Source: JAHCHG01 sp041745765
Lineage (GTDB): Bacteria > Acidobacteriota > Blastocatellia > Pyrinomonadales > Pyrinomonadaceae
DNA length: 37,095 bases
Reading direction: 5' to 3'
Assembly: GCA_041745765.1 (NCBI GenBank)
Contig: JBGTIH010000119.1
Coordinates: 1 to 37,095, forward strand
The notes under the pieces are model-generated. The model did not search any database. It was not told where the DNA came from and was given only the letters and a program-made list of their open reading frames with translations. This document shows, piece after piece, positions 9,428 to 17,203 of this stretch (position 1 is the stretch's first letter; the number at the start of each line of letters is the position of its first letter). The translations under genes and the position numbers were made by a program.

Positions 9428-9793
9428 TTAGATAAATAACGCAAAAAATTCGGTCGTCCAGCGGGCAAAACCATTAACCAACGCATCGGATAAAAATCCG
9501 AAGGCGGAAAGTCCGGTGACAAAATGAACGCCCATCAAAGCAATATAGATAGAAAGAGTTACGGCTAAACCGATTTTTGCCAGCCGCAGATTTCGCCATC
9601 GCCAAAGAACCATCGCAGCAATTGCGCCGACAGCAAGTTTTACCAACAAAAACGGCGTATCGCCAATATCAAGCAATATTGCCATCAAGTAATTTCCTTC
9701 GGTGGCAAATCCATTGCGAACCCAGTAGATGGTTAAAACGGCATCTAAAAAGTTTAGTGTAAAAAGAAGAACAGCTTGACCCAATAAGTGCAT
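9428..9793 (-). CDS. Small integral membrane protein, DUF5658-like
   Basis: The 121 residues form about four transmembrane helices. The first (LLFTLNFLDAVLTIYWV) contains the Asn-x-x-Asp-Ala pattern and the phrase ATEGNYLM that typify the DUF5658 family of unknown function. These residues are followed by a helix with Lys (LVKLAVGA), a basic loop (WRWRNLR) and two more helices. No enzyme motif is seen. The gene stands alone, between a terminator and a divergent intergenic region of about 300 bases shared with the LysM protein gene. Family assignment is from recalled family features and is moderately sure. Confidence 0.8.
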   Translation of the reverse strand: MHLLGQAVLLFTLNFLDAVLTIYWVRNGFATEGNYLMAILLDIGDTPFLLVKLAVGAIAAMVLWRWRNLRLAKIGLAVTLSIYIALMGVHFVTGLSAFGFLSDALVNGFARWTTEFFALFI

Positions 9794-9840
9794 AACAATA
9801 AATCCCCTTGTAAAATTTTGTTAAACATCTCTTCTAAATT

Positions 9841-9879
9841 AACTTACCCTTAATCTTTTTTATGGATTAAGGGCAAGTT
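9841..9879. repeat. Imperfect 15-bp inverted repeat in a divergent promoter region
   Basis: AACTTACCCTTAATC (9841-9855) pairs with GATTAAGGGCAAGTT (9865-9879), with 14 of 15 positions complementary and a 9-nt loop. No T-run follows on either strand, so it is not an obvious terminator. It may be an operator or a degraded hairpin repeat. The remaining bases to about 10080 are AT-rich and hold no evident gene. Confidence 0.6.
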
Positions 9880-10118
9880 GCTTATTCGAGAAAATCGAAA
9901 ATTCGGTTGTGCCTACAATATACAACTAATAGACGTGATTTCCAATTTTTTGAGAAATTATTTTTTAATAGGGAAAAAGTTAATGTTAAAATGTAAGACA
10001 TAATCAGATAGTCTTCCTAATTTTTAATACAACGATTCGACTAGCAATATCGTCTTAGAGAGCGGTTGTCGGGAAGGTAAAATTGAATTTGATGAATGAA
10101 AAGAGGATGAGTGAGAAA

Positions 10119-10970
10119 ATGAAAAAAATATTTAATATACAGGCATTAGCAACATTATTTGTGGCAGTTTTTGTATTCGGAGCAATCGAAGGCTTTGCCC
10201 AAAGAAATCTCCATACGGTTGAAAGCGGAACAATAATCCGTGTTCGGATGAATGAAGCTTTAACTTCAAGGGATGCCAAAAGGGGTGATACTTTTACGGT
10301 TAATGTAACTGAACCTGTTTATTCAACAAACGGCGTTGTGGTAATTCCGACGGGAAGTTCGCTGGTCGGACGGGTAGATTCGGCAACAAGAGCCAAAAAG
10401 GGCGGCGATCCGGGAACAATTGACGTAAGTTTTACTCAGGTCAGATTGCCAAACGGAACAACCCGTGTAATCAATGGTTCTTTAACAAATCTCGATTCAA
10501 AGTCGGCAAGAAGTGATAATGAAGGAACGGCTTCGGGCGACGACCGAAAAAATGATAAAATCATCTTTATCGGCGGCGGCGCAGCCGGCGGAGCGGTTTT
10601 AGGCGGCATCATCGGCGGCGGAAAAGGCGCGGTTATCGGCGGAATTTTGGGAGCTATCGGCGGTCTTGCCGGTGAAAGATTAACACGCGGGGAAGATGCC
10701 AACGTCAGAGCCGGAACGGAATTCGGCGTTTCTTTGAACAGAGCCGTTTCATTACCGAAATTTGAGGCAGTCGGAGATGTTAATAACAGAGATTTTCCGA
10801 CAACAGGCGGCGGACAGACATACATTGTTCGACCGGGCGATACTTTAGGTAGAATCAGCACGAGATTTTACGGTTCATCGCGTCGTTATATGGATATTTA
10901 CAACGCCAACCGCGATGTTTTGAGCAGTCCGAGTTCGATCAGAGTCGGACAAACTTTGCGAATTCCGTAA
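10119..10970 (+). CDS. Exported glycine-zipper protein with C-terminal LysM domain
   Basis: A signal peptide (MKKIFNIQ to GFAQ) begins at the ATG chosen here, 12 bases after a GAGG. In-frame starts at 10083 (TTG, with GGGAAGG upstream), 10092 and 10107 are possible. The N-terminal domain (VESGTIIRVRMNEALTSRDA, then VVVIPTGSSLVGRV) looks like the beta-rich region found in TrbI/VirB10-type and related envelope proteins; this is resemblance only. The middle is a long glycine-zipper stretch (GGGAAGGAVLGGIIGGGKGA and onward) that likely inserts in or spans a membrane. The last 50 residues are a LysM domain (YIVRPGDTLGRIS to IRVGQTLRIP) that binds peptidoglycan. The predicted role is a cell-wall-linked envelope protein. 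A perfect palindromic terminator follows. Confidence 0.9.
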   Translation: MKKIFNIQALATLFVAVFVFGAIEGFAQRNLHTVESGTIIRVRMNEALTSRDAKRGDTFTVNVTEPVYSTNGVVVIPTGSSLVGRVDSATRAKKGGDPGTIDVSFTQVRLPNGTTRVINGSLTNLDSKSARSDNEGTASGDDRKNDKIIFIGGGAAGGAVLGGIIGGGKGAVIGGILGAIGGLAGERLTRGEDANVRAGTEFGVSLNRAVSLPKFEAVGDVNNRDFPTTGGGQTYIVRPGDTLGRISTRFYGSSRRYMDIYNANRDVLSSPSSIRVGQTLRIP

Positions 10971-10986
10971 GAGAATTTAGCTAGAC

Positions 10987-11028
10987 AAAAAAAGCCTGAG
11001 TGAAAAATTTTTCACTCAGGCTTTTTTT
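10987..11028. terminator. Perfect 42-base bidirectional terminator
   Basis: The 42 bases are a perfect palindrome: A7, then GCCTGAGTG with A5, mirrored by T5, then CACTCAGGC with T7. It ends both the LysM protein gene (plus) and ispH (minus), which converge here. Confidence 0.95.
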
Positions 11029-11046
11029 ATTGAAAATTTGCAGAAA

Positions 11047-11910
11047 TTATTTCAATGCCAATTCATTCTCCGCGCCGATTTCTTTGAGGCGTTTGACGAC
11101 TTTTTCGATCAGCCAATTCGGGGTCGAAGCTCCGGCGGTTACACCGACTTTTCTAACGCCTCTCAAATCTTCCGGATTGATTTCATCTTCCGTTTCAATC
11201 AGAAAACTTTTTTCGCATTGTTCTTTGCAAACAGCGACGAGTTTACGGCTGTTTGACGAATGTTTTCCGCCGATAATATAAAAAGCTTCAACTTCTCCGG
11301 CGAGTGCGCGGGCGGCATCTTGTCGGTCGCGGGTTGCCGAGCAAATTGTATTGACAACTTGAACTTCATCATCAGTTTTTCCTTTTACGGCTTCCGCTGC
11401 GTCGAGCAGTGTTTGCAATTTTATCGTCGTTTGCGAAACAACCAGCGGACTTTTCAGGCGCGGCAGTGCGGCAACTTCGCTGGCATCATTAACGACGAAA
11501 GTGTGTTCCGGCGCATAACCGAAAACGCCGATCATTTCCGGATGATTCGGATTTCCGACAACGACGACGTGGCGATTCTGCGCCGCCGCGCGCGATGCCA
11601 ATCTTTGAACTTTGGTAACGAACGGGCAGGTTGCGTCAACAACTTTTGAAGCCGTTTCTTCCAATTCGCGTTGAACTTGCGGCGTTACGCCGTGGGCGCG
11701 AATGACGGCGGTTTCGCCGCGTTTTATTTGAACGGGTTCGCTGATCGCGCTGACGCCGTGCGTGCCAAGCCTCTGCATTTCCTGATCGTTATGTATTAAT
11801 GGACCTAAAGTGCGAACGGTTTCGCCCTTTTCCAAAGAATCTTCAACCATTTCCACGGCGCGTTCAACGCCGAAACAAAATCCGTATTCGTCTGCCAGTA
11901 AAACTTTCAT
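11047..11910 (-). CDS. ispH: 4-hydroxy-3-methylbut-2-enyl diphosphate reductase
   Basis: IspH (LytB) carries out the last step of the MEP isoprenoid pathway, reducing HMBPP to IPP and DMAPP with an iron-sulfur cluster. The three cluster cysteines are visible: Cys12 in YGFCFGV, Cys95 in DATCPFV and Cys190 in NTICSAT. The substrate-binding histidines are also in place: His40 (LIHND), His73 (RAHG) and His123 (NPNHPE). The length of 287 residues is normal for the short bacterial form. The ATG at 11910 begins the canonical MKVLLA strand. It appears to be a single-gene unit. The intergenic DNA upstream to the helicase stop is only AT-rich. Confidence 0.98.
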   Translation of the reverse strand: MKVLLADEYGFCFGVERAVEMVEDSLEKGETVRTLGPLIHNDQEMQRLGTHGVSAISEPVQIKRGETAVIRAHGVTPQVQRELEETASKVVDATCPFVTKVQRLASRAAAQNRHVVVVGNPNHPEMIGVFGYAPEHTFVVNDASEVAALPRLKSPLVVSQTTIKLQTLLDAAEAVKGKTDDEVQVVNTICSATRDRQDAARALAGEVEAFYIIGGKHSSNSRKLVAVCKEQCEKSFLIETEDEINPEDLRGVRKVGVTAGASTPNWLIEKVVKRLKEIGAENELALK

Positions 11911-12040
11911 AATATTAAGATGTTAAAATTTCAAAACTTTATAATCTTTAATTAAAAGCATAACAAAAAAAATCGGCAATTGTCAGTTTTGATTTGTTAA
12001 ATCTAAATGAATATAGTGAAAAGTTTGTTCTAAACTATTT

Positions 12041-13906
12041 TTACCGGATCGGTTCGCGCAGGATGATCTCCGAAGTCAGACGCGCTTTTCGTGCGGCTTC
12101 CGAATGAGAATCTTTCAAGTTTGCAATCTGCATCAAGGCTTCGCCCGTGCGCGATAAAAGCCGGACGAGATCGCCTTCTTCGGCTTTCGTATTTCTGACC
12201 AGATCATCCCAATCCGCGCCTTCCGCCCACGCTTCGGCGGTGGCAGCAGCGGAAAAATTCATATCCGGCGCGGGTTCGACGCCGAATTTCCATTCCGCGT
12301 TTGAAACTTTAAAGACCGTATTTTCAAACTCGGTCAAAACTTCGAGAATTTTGTCGGAAAGATAAAGTTCGCCGTATTCGCGGTCGGGATCAGCCGCGAG
12401 AGCCGCCATAAGTCCGGCAATTTGAGTTGTTTCAAGATTTTCAAAAAGTCCTTGTTTTAACGCTTCGCCGACAAGCAGCGGGCGGTCAACCCGGACATCG
12501 GCGAGCCATTTTCCGTTTTCCGTAACCTTTTGCGCTGCAAAATTCAGATAACCGAAATGATCCAAAACTTTTGCGCGGCGTTCGAACGGCAGCCAGATTT
12601 CGCTTCGCAAAATCTCGATGTCGCGTTCAGTTTTCTGCAAAAATTCCGCGTCCTGCCACATTTCATAAAGAAAACTGACCGTGTGCATTTTTTCGGTTTC
12701 GCCCGCGTTTTCGGGCTGAAATTTTTCGATCAGAGAATTTAGCAATTCAACTGCCTCGTCGGAATTGTCATTTTTATTGCTAAGTTTCGGTTCTTTAAGC
12801 GCGGGATTTCTACCTTCGATAATATCGAAAAATGCAGTTTCGACGGCTTTTTCGCTGACCGGATAAGTTTTGCCGTACACGCGATTGACGTGAAAAAGCG
12901 AAAACGTCGCGCCTTTTCCATCGTCGCGCAGGGCGACGACCTTTTCGCCGTAAACGCTGATGACCAGAAAGAAACGCTTGCCGCTGCGCCCTTTTGAAAC
13001 CACTTTTCCGGCTTTGACGTTTTCCCGTAGCCATTCCGAGCGAACTTCCGAACGTAGTGACGGCAGTTTTTCTTCCAGACGCGTTTTGGCATTGCTCAGA
13101 CGCTCAAAACCGCGCACTTCGGGCAAACTCAAATTCAAACCGCTTTCGTGAATTTTTTTGAGCAAGTTCTTTTCGCGTTCGATCAATTTTCTTTTCAATC
13201 TGCCGATTCTGCGCGACGTTTCGCGAAAGGCGAAACTTTTTTCGACGATTTCACGAAGTTGCGGAAAATTGCCGAAAGCGTCTAATAAATTCAAAAGCGA
13301 AGAATAAGTGGCGCGAAATTGACTCTGCAAATCATCGGGCGGCGATTGCAAAAGCGTGGCGATGCGCGGCGGATTTTGAAACGCTCCCGGCGCAAGCACG
13401 ACAAAACCGACATTATCTTTGCCGCGTCGTCCGGCGCGCCCCGTCATTTGCTGGAGTTCGCTCGCTTGAATCGGCCGCCAGCCGTCGTTGCCGCGTGATT
13501 CGGCATTTAAAATAACGACCGAGCGCGCCGGAAAATCAACGCCTGCGGCAACGGTCGAAGTCGCAAAAATCGCGTTCAAAAGTCCGCCCGCCATCATTTT
13601 TTCGACCAGCATTTTCCACGCTGGAATATGTCCTGCGTGATGCGACGCGATGCCCGATTGCAGAAGAATCCGTCGGTGTTTATGTTTTTTGATCTCGGGA
13701 AATTTTTCGAGAAATTCATCGAAAATCTGTTGACGGATTACTTGTTTATTCGTATCAATTCTCTGCGAACGGTCGAGCGCGACTTCCGTCGCCGATTCAT
13801 CACAGCGGCGGCGCGAAGGCACAAAAATAATCGCGGGCAAAAGATTGTATGAATCGAGTGCTTTAATCAATTTCGGCGGCGGAATTTCGGGTAATTTGTA
13901 TCTCAA
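12041..13906 (-). CDS. Ski2/Mtr4-like helicase lacking the N-terminal RecA domain
   Basis: This 621-residue protein begins where a superfamily 2 helicase's second RecA domain begins. Visible motifs are AIIFVPSRRRC (motif IV region, residues 25-35), ATSTVAAGVDFPA (motif V, 115-127) and QMTGRAGRRG (motif VI, 153-162). Long helical C-terminal domains of the Ski2/Mtr4 type follow. Motifs I (Walker A) and II (DEAD/DEAH) are absent. The frame upstream of the TTG start at 13906 is open only to 13969 and runs through a repeat, then meets a stop; the ABC gene begins at 14066. So there is no room for the missing domain. Either it is a truncated remnant or a stand-alone partner. No clear ribosome site precedes the TTG. 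Confidence 0.85.
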   Translation of the reverse strand: MRYKLPEIPPPKLIKALDSYNLLPAIIFVPSRRRCDESATEVALDRSQRIDTNKQVIRQQIFDEFLEKFPEIKKHKHRRILLQSGIASHHAGHIPAWKMLVEKMMAGGLLNAIFATSTVAAGVDFPARSVVILNAESRGNDGWRPIQASELQQMTGRAGRRGKDNVGFVVLAPGAFQNPPRIATLLQSPPDDLQSQFRATYSSLLNLLDAFGNFPQLREIVEKSFAFRETSRRIGRLKRKLIEREKNLLKKIHESGLNLSLPEVRGFERLSNAKTRLEEKLPSLRSEVRSEWLRENVKAGKVVSKGRSGKRFFLVISVYGEKVVALRDDGKGATFSLFHVNRVYGKTYPVSEKAVETAFFDIIEGRNPALKEPKLSNKNDNSDEAVELLNSLIEKFQPENAGETEKMHTVSFLYEMWQDAEFLQKTERDIEILRSEIWLPFERRAKVLDHFGYLNFAAQKVTENGKWLADVRVDRPLLVGEALKQGLFENLETTQIAGLMAALAADPDREYGELYLSDKILEVLTEFENTVFKVSNAEWKFGVEPAPDMNFSAAATAEAWAEGADWDDLVRNTKAEEGDLVRLLSRTGEALMQIANLKDSHSEAARKARLTSEIILREPIR

Positions 13907-13919
13907 AACTAGATTTAAT

Positions 13920-14053
13920 TTAACGCAAAGACGCGAAGACGCAAAGGCGCAAAGTTTTTTTTAGAAACAATTAAACTTAAATTATTTTGCAAAAGCCGTT
14001 TTGAATTAATATCTTATTTTCAGCGTCTTTGCGTCTTGGCGACTTTGCGTTAA
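13920..14053. repeat. 134-bp imperfect inverted repeat before the truncated helicase
   Basis: Arms of about 30 bases read TTAACGCAAAGACGCGAAGA on the left and end CTTTGCGTTAA on the right, with about four mismatches. Both arms are built from the tandem word ACGCAAAG. The left end lies 14 bases from the helicase start, and the right end 13 bases from the stop of the ABC exporter gene. Confidence 0.88.
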
Positions 14054-14065
14054 GAATATTCTCTC

Positions 14066-15889
14066 TTAATCGGTCGCTTCGATTTCTTCTTCTAAAAGCT
14101 GACGCTGATAAAGGTCTGCGTATTCGCCGTTTAGCTTGATTAATTCTTCGTGCGTTCCGCGTTCGATGATCTCTCCGTCGTGCAGAACGCAGATCAGATC
14201 GGCATCGCGGACGGTCGAAACTCTGTGCGAAATTATCAAGGTCGTCCGATTCTGACGAATATCGCGCAAACCGCGCAAAATTTGTTCCTCCGTAAAAGTA
14301 TCAACCGCCGAAAGCGAATCGTCCAAAATTAAAATTCGCGGATTTCGCATCACGGCTCGCGCAATCGCCGTCCGCTGCTTCTGCCCGCCCGAAAGCGAGA
14401 TTCCGCGTTCGCCGACGAGTTGTTCGTATTTAAAAGGAAAATCTTTTATATCATTTGCCAATCCAGCGACTTCCGCCGCTTTTTCTACTGATAGTTCCAA
14501 GTTCCAAGTTCCAAGTTCCAAGTTTTTGTTTCCAATTTGCACGTTTTCAGATTCACCGTTTTTCTGACTTGGAACTTGGAACTTGGAACTTGGAACTCCA
14601 AAAGAGATATTTTCGGCAATCGAATTGCTGAACAGAAAAGTTTCCTGCGGCACAACGCCGATGGCTTTTCTAAGCTGCGCAAGCGGAAACCGGCGCACGG
14701 GAATATTGTCAACCAAAACCGTGCCTTCGGGCGCGTCCAGAAGGCGCGGAATCAAACTGATCAAAGTAGATTTTCCGCTTCCGGTTTTGCCGACGAGCGC
14801 AACGGTTTGTCCTTCTTCGATTTTCAGATTGATATTTTTTAAAACGGGCGTTTCGTCGTAAGAAAAATTCAGATTGCGAAATTCGATCTTGCCCTTTATT
14901 TTCGGCTGTTCTTTCGCGTCCGGTTCGTTTTTGATCGCCGGAATCGTTTCCAAAATGGCGTTGAATCTTTTAAGGCTCGCCGTGCCGCGCTGATAAAGAT
15001 TGACAACGTAGCCGAGCGCGATCAGATACCAGATCATTCGCTGCAAATAAAGAATAAATGCCGAAAAATCGCCCGCCGTGATCTCATCACGCGCCGCCAT
15101 CGGAACGCCGACGGCGACGATAATCACAAAACTCAAACCGATAAAAAAGTATAAAAGCGGACGCATCGCCGCTGAAAATTTGACGAGCGCGATATTTTTT
15201 TGCGCGTATTCGCGGTTGAGTTCCTGAAATTTCTCGATCTCCGCGTCTTCCTGCGCGTAAGCGCGGACAACGCGCACGCCCGTCAGATTTTCCTGTGCGC
15301 GTGCCGTAATGTTCGAGAAAAATTCCTGAATCTTCTCGAACCGCTTATGAATTTGTTCGCCCAGATATTTGACCGTAAGCGAAACAAAGGGAAGCGGAAT
15401 CAGCAAAAACAGAGTGAGTTTGACGCTGATATTAAGCATAATCGGCAAGACAATGGCGAGCGCGAAAATCGCTTGAAAGGTATATAAAATCATCGGTCCG
15501 ACGATTTGCCGAACCGCCGCGAGATCATTTGTCGCCCGCGCCATCAAATCGCCGACGCGGTTGTTTTGAAAATATTCGAGCGGCTGATGAACAAGCGCGG
15601 CGTAAAAATCGCGCCGCATATCATATTCGATATGGCGCGAAGCATTGATCAAAAGCCGCCGCTGCCAGAACAGAAAAAATGCCGCGACCAGACTGACGCT
15701 CAAAATCACGACCGGATAATAAATAATTTTTTCCGGCGTAATATCCTGACTCAAATCATCAATCGCCTGCCCGACCAAATACGGCACAAGCAAACTAAAC
15801 GACATCGAAACCAGAATAAACGCGATTCCGAGAACGATGTGCAGTTTATACGGCTTGAAATAGCGGGCGAATTTTTTAAGTTCTTCCAT
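14066..15889 (-). CDS. ABC exporter half-transporter with an in-frame repeat insert
   Basis: This is a fused permease-ATPase (607 residues) of the multidrug/lipid exporter type. Six transmembrane helices lie in residues 1-300. The nucleotide-binding domain carries Walker A GKTGSGKST (367-375), Q-loop Gln415, signature LSGGQ (499-503), Walker B ILILDD (519-524) and H-loop His555. The residue after Walker B is Asp524 instead of the catalytic Glu, and it is followed by SLSAVD, as in degenerate subunits of heterodimeric exporters. No partner gene is seen in the window. Residues 433-467 are extra: they are encoded by a palindromic tandem repeat lying between Q-loop and signature. A second repeat occupies the leader, so no normal ribosome site precedes the ATG. 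Confidence 0.95.
   Translation of the reverse strand: MEELKKFARYFKPYKLHIVLGIAFILVSMSFSLLVPYLVGQAIDDLSQDITPEKIIYYPVVILSVSLVAAFFLFWQRRLLINASRHIEYDMRRDFYAALVHQPLEYFQNNRVGDLMARATNDLAAVRQIVGPMILYTFQAIFALAIVLPIMLNISVKLTLFLLIPLPFVSLTVKYLGEQIHKRFEKIQEFFSNITARAQENLTGVRVVRAYAQEDAEIEKFQELNREYAQKNIALVKFSAAMRPLLYFFIGLSFVIIVAVGVPMAARDEITAGDFSAFILYLQRMIWYLIALGYVVNLYQRGTASLKRFNAILETIPAIKNEPDAKEQPKIKGKIEFRNLNFSYDETPVLKNINLKIEEGQTVALVGKTGSGKSTLISLIPRLLDAPEGTVLVDNIPVRRFPLAQLRKAIGVVPQETFLFSNSIAENISFGVPSSKFQVPSQKNGESENVQIGNKNLELGTWNLELSVEKAAEVAGLANDIKDFPFKYEQLVGERGISLSGGQKQRTAIARAVMRNPRILILDDSLSAVDTFTEEQILRGLRDIRQNRTTLIISHRVSTVRDADLICVLHDGEIIERGTHEELIKLNGEYADLYQRQLLEEEIEATD
14494..14596. repeat. Heptamer-based inverted repeat inside the ABC exporter gene
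   Basis: Four tandem GTTCCAA (14494-14521) face four tandem CTTGGAA (14568-14595) across a 46-base spacer. The element is read in frame by the ABC gene on the minus strand, giving residues such as NLELGTWNLELS and SSKFQVPSQ. Confidence 0.95.
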
Positions 15890-15893
15890 AGAA

Positions 15894-15983
15894 AAGTCCG
15901 GGAAGTCCGGGAAGTCCGGGAAGTCCGTGTCTCTCTTTTTAGACTTTCCAGACTTCCAACACTTCCAAGACTTTCTAGACTTT
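15894..15983. repeat. Tandem 9-mer repeat with inverted partner
   Basis: Four near-identical 9-mers (AAGTCCGGG, the last ending GTG) at 15894-15929 face a related but degraded GACTTTCCAGACTTCC array to 15983. The element spans the whole PaaI-ABC gap: it supplies the stop codon (TAG) of the thioesterase and sits just upstream of the ABC start. Confidence 0.85.
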
Positions 15984-16406
15984 CGAATAAGTCGAAAGCG
16001 ATGTGGCGATCAATTTTCCTTCATCATTAAAAACTTCGGCTGAAACCGTTAAAAGACGTTTTCCCGCCTTGACGATTTTTGCTGTGCAGGTGATTTCGCC
16101 GTCAATCACCGGTCGCAGATAATAAACATTCAGATCAACCGTCGAAGCCTTTTCTTCTTTCGATAGTTTAGTTACGACGGCAAAAGCCATCGCCGTATCA
16201 ATGACCGAAGCGGTCGCGCCGCCGTGCAGAAGTCCGTGCGGCTGGCGCAGTTCGTCGCGAATTTTTAATTTTACGGTCGCTTCGCCGTCCTTTAAATCGG
16301 CGAGTTCCATTCCGATCAGTTGGACAAACGGAACTTTGGAAAAAACTTCCCCCGCTTTTTCCACCAATTCTGCATCTATCTCTTTTGTTTGTTTAATTTC
16401 GCTCAT
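15975..16406 (-). CDS. PaaI-family hotdog thioesterase
   Basis: This is a 143-residue single hotdog domain that hydrolyses acyl-CoA thioesters; substrate not inferable. The family signature HGLLHGGATASVIDTAMAFA is present, with the helix carrying His-Gly-Gly and the catalytic Asp in VIDTA. A strand-rich C-terminus (VDLNVYYLRPVIDGEITCTAKIV) completes the fold. Its ATG overlaps the stop of the upstream lipoprotein gene by four bases (ATGA), which implies translational coupling. The stop codon is formed inside the adjacent 9-mer repeat, so the last residues (SKV) may differ from relatives. Confidence 0.92.
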   Translation of the reverse strand: MSEIKQTKEIDAELVEKAGEVFSKVPFVQLIGMELADLKDGEATVKLKIRDELRQPHGLLHGGATASVIDTAMAFAVVTKLSKEEKASTVDLNVYYLRPVIDGEITCTAKIVKAGKRLLTVSAEVFNDEGKLIATSLSTYSKV

Positions 16407-17128
16407 TCGCTTTTAACTCTTTTTTCTCTGACAATTTTTTGAAATTCTTTAATCGAAACTTTTCTGAAATCTTTCGGCAACTCAAACAAATTTTCATCAA
16501 CTTCGAGCTTTAAATTTCTGATTTCCATCGCCGAAAGCAGAGTTTTTTGTTCGCCGATGATCGAATAAAACTCTTGTTTGACGGGAAATTTAAGATTTTC
16601 ATCAACATAGATCAAAATTTCCGAATTCATATTTTCAACGCTGACGCGATATTTTACCAGAGCGTTTTCCGTGCCGAGATTTTCAAAATTTGCATCGCGT
16701 TTTTCGTTCAGCCATTCGATCGTCAGAAAATCTTTCAGAGAATTGCCGCTTTCTGTTGAATTACCGGAACTCATCTGATTTTGAAGATAAATTTTCTTAT
16801 CCGTTTCGAGCAGAAATCTTTCATTTTCAGTTATTTGCAAAAACGAATTTCCGTTCGGATAATCGTAGCGGATTTTCTCACGATGTCGCGCCGCTTTGAT
16901 TATTCGCTCGGTTTTTTCGCCGTTTGCATAAGTTGTTAAAACAATTTCGGCTTGAAAAATTTCAGGTTCTTTGTTTTCAAACGGAATTTCGCTGATTATT
17001 TCTTCGGCGACGAATGTATTTGAATTCGCCATCTCGTTTTCGGCGGTTTCCCAAAAACTACACGAAGAGAAAATCACCGAAGCAAGAAATAAAGCACAGA
17101 AAAATTTGAGCGGTTTTATCGGAAACAT
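16403..17128 (-). CDS. Lipoprotein, possibly LolA-like fold
   Basis: The start at 17128 is chosen because it begins a lipoprotein signal: MFPIKPLKFF, then a hydrophobic run ending FSSC (lipobox cysteine at residue 23). A longer frame to 17224 would bury the signal. The mature 219 residues are mostly beta strands (EIVLTTYANGEKTERIIKAA, then KIRYDYPNG, then FLLETDKKIYLQN, then ILIYVDENLKFPVKQEFY), which resembles the LolA/LolB or DUF4292-like fold. That is inference from pattern. It heads a pair with the thioesterase gene and is divergent from the SGNH hydrolase gene. Confidence 0.82.
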   Translation of the reverse strand: MFPIKPLKFFCALFLASVIFSSCSFWETAENEMANSNTFVAEEIISEIPFENKEPEIFQAEIVLTTYANGEKTERIIKAARHREKIRYDYPNGNSFLQITENERFLLETDKKIYLQNQMSSGNSTESGNSLKDFLTIEWLNEKRDANFENLGTENALVKYRVSVENMNSEILIYVDENLKFPVKQEFYSIIGEQKTLLSAMEIRNLKLEVDENLFELPKDFRKVSIKEFQKIVREKRVKSE

Positions 17129-17203
17129 CTTGTAAATTAAAATCTTAGCACATTGATTTCGGGCGGGCGATAAAGCAAAATATATTTTTTCGGCGGATCG
17201 CGG

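Noticed and set aside
14494..14596. CRISPR-like short tandem repeat
   Set aside because: The units are 7 bases without spacers and the two halves are in opposite orientation; there are no cas genes.
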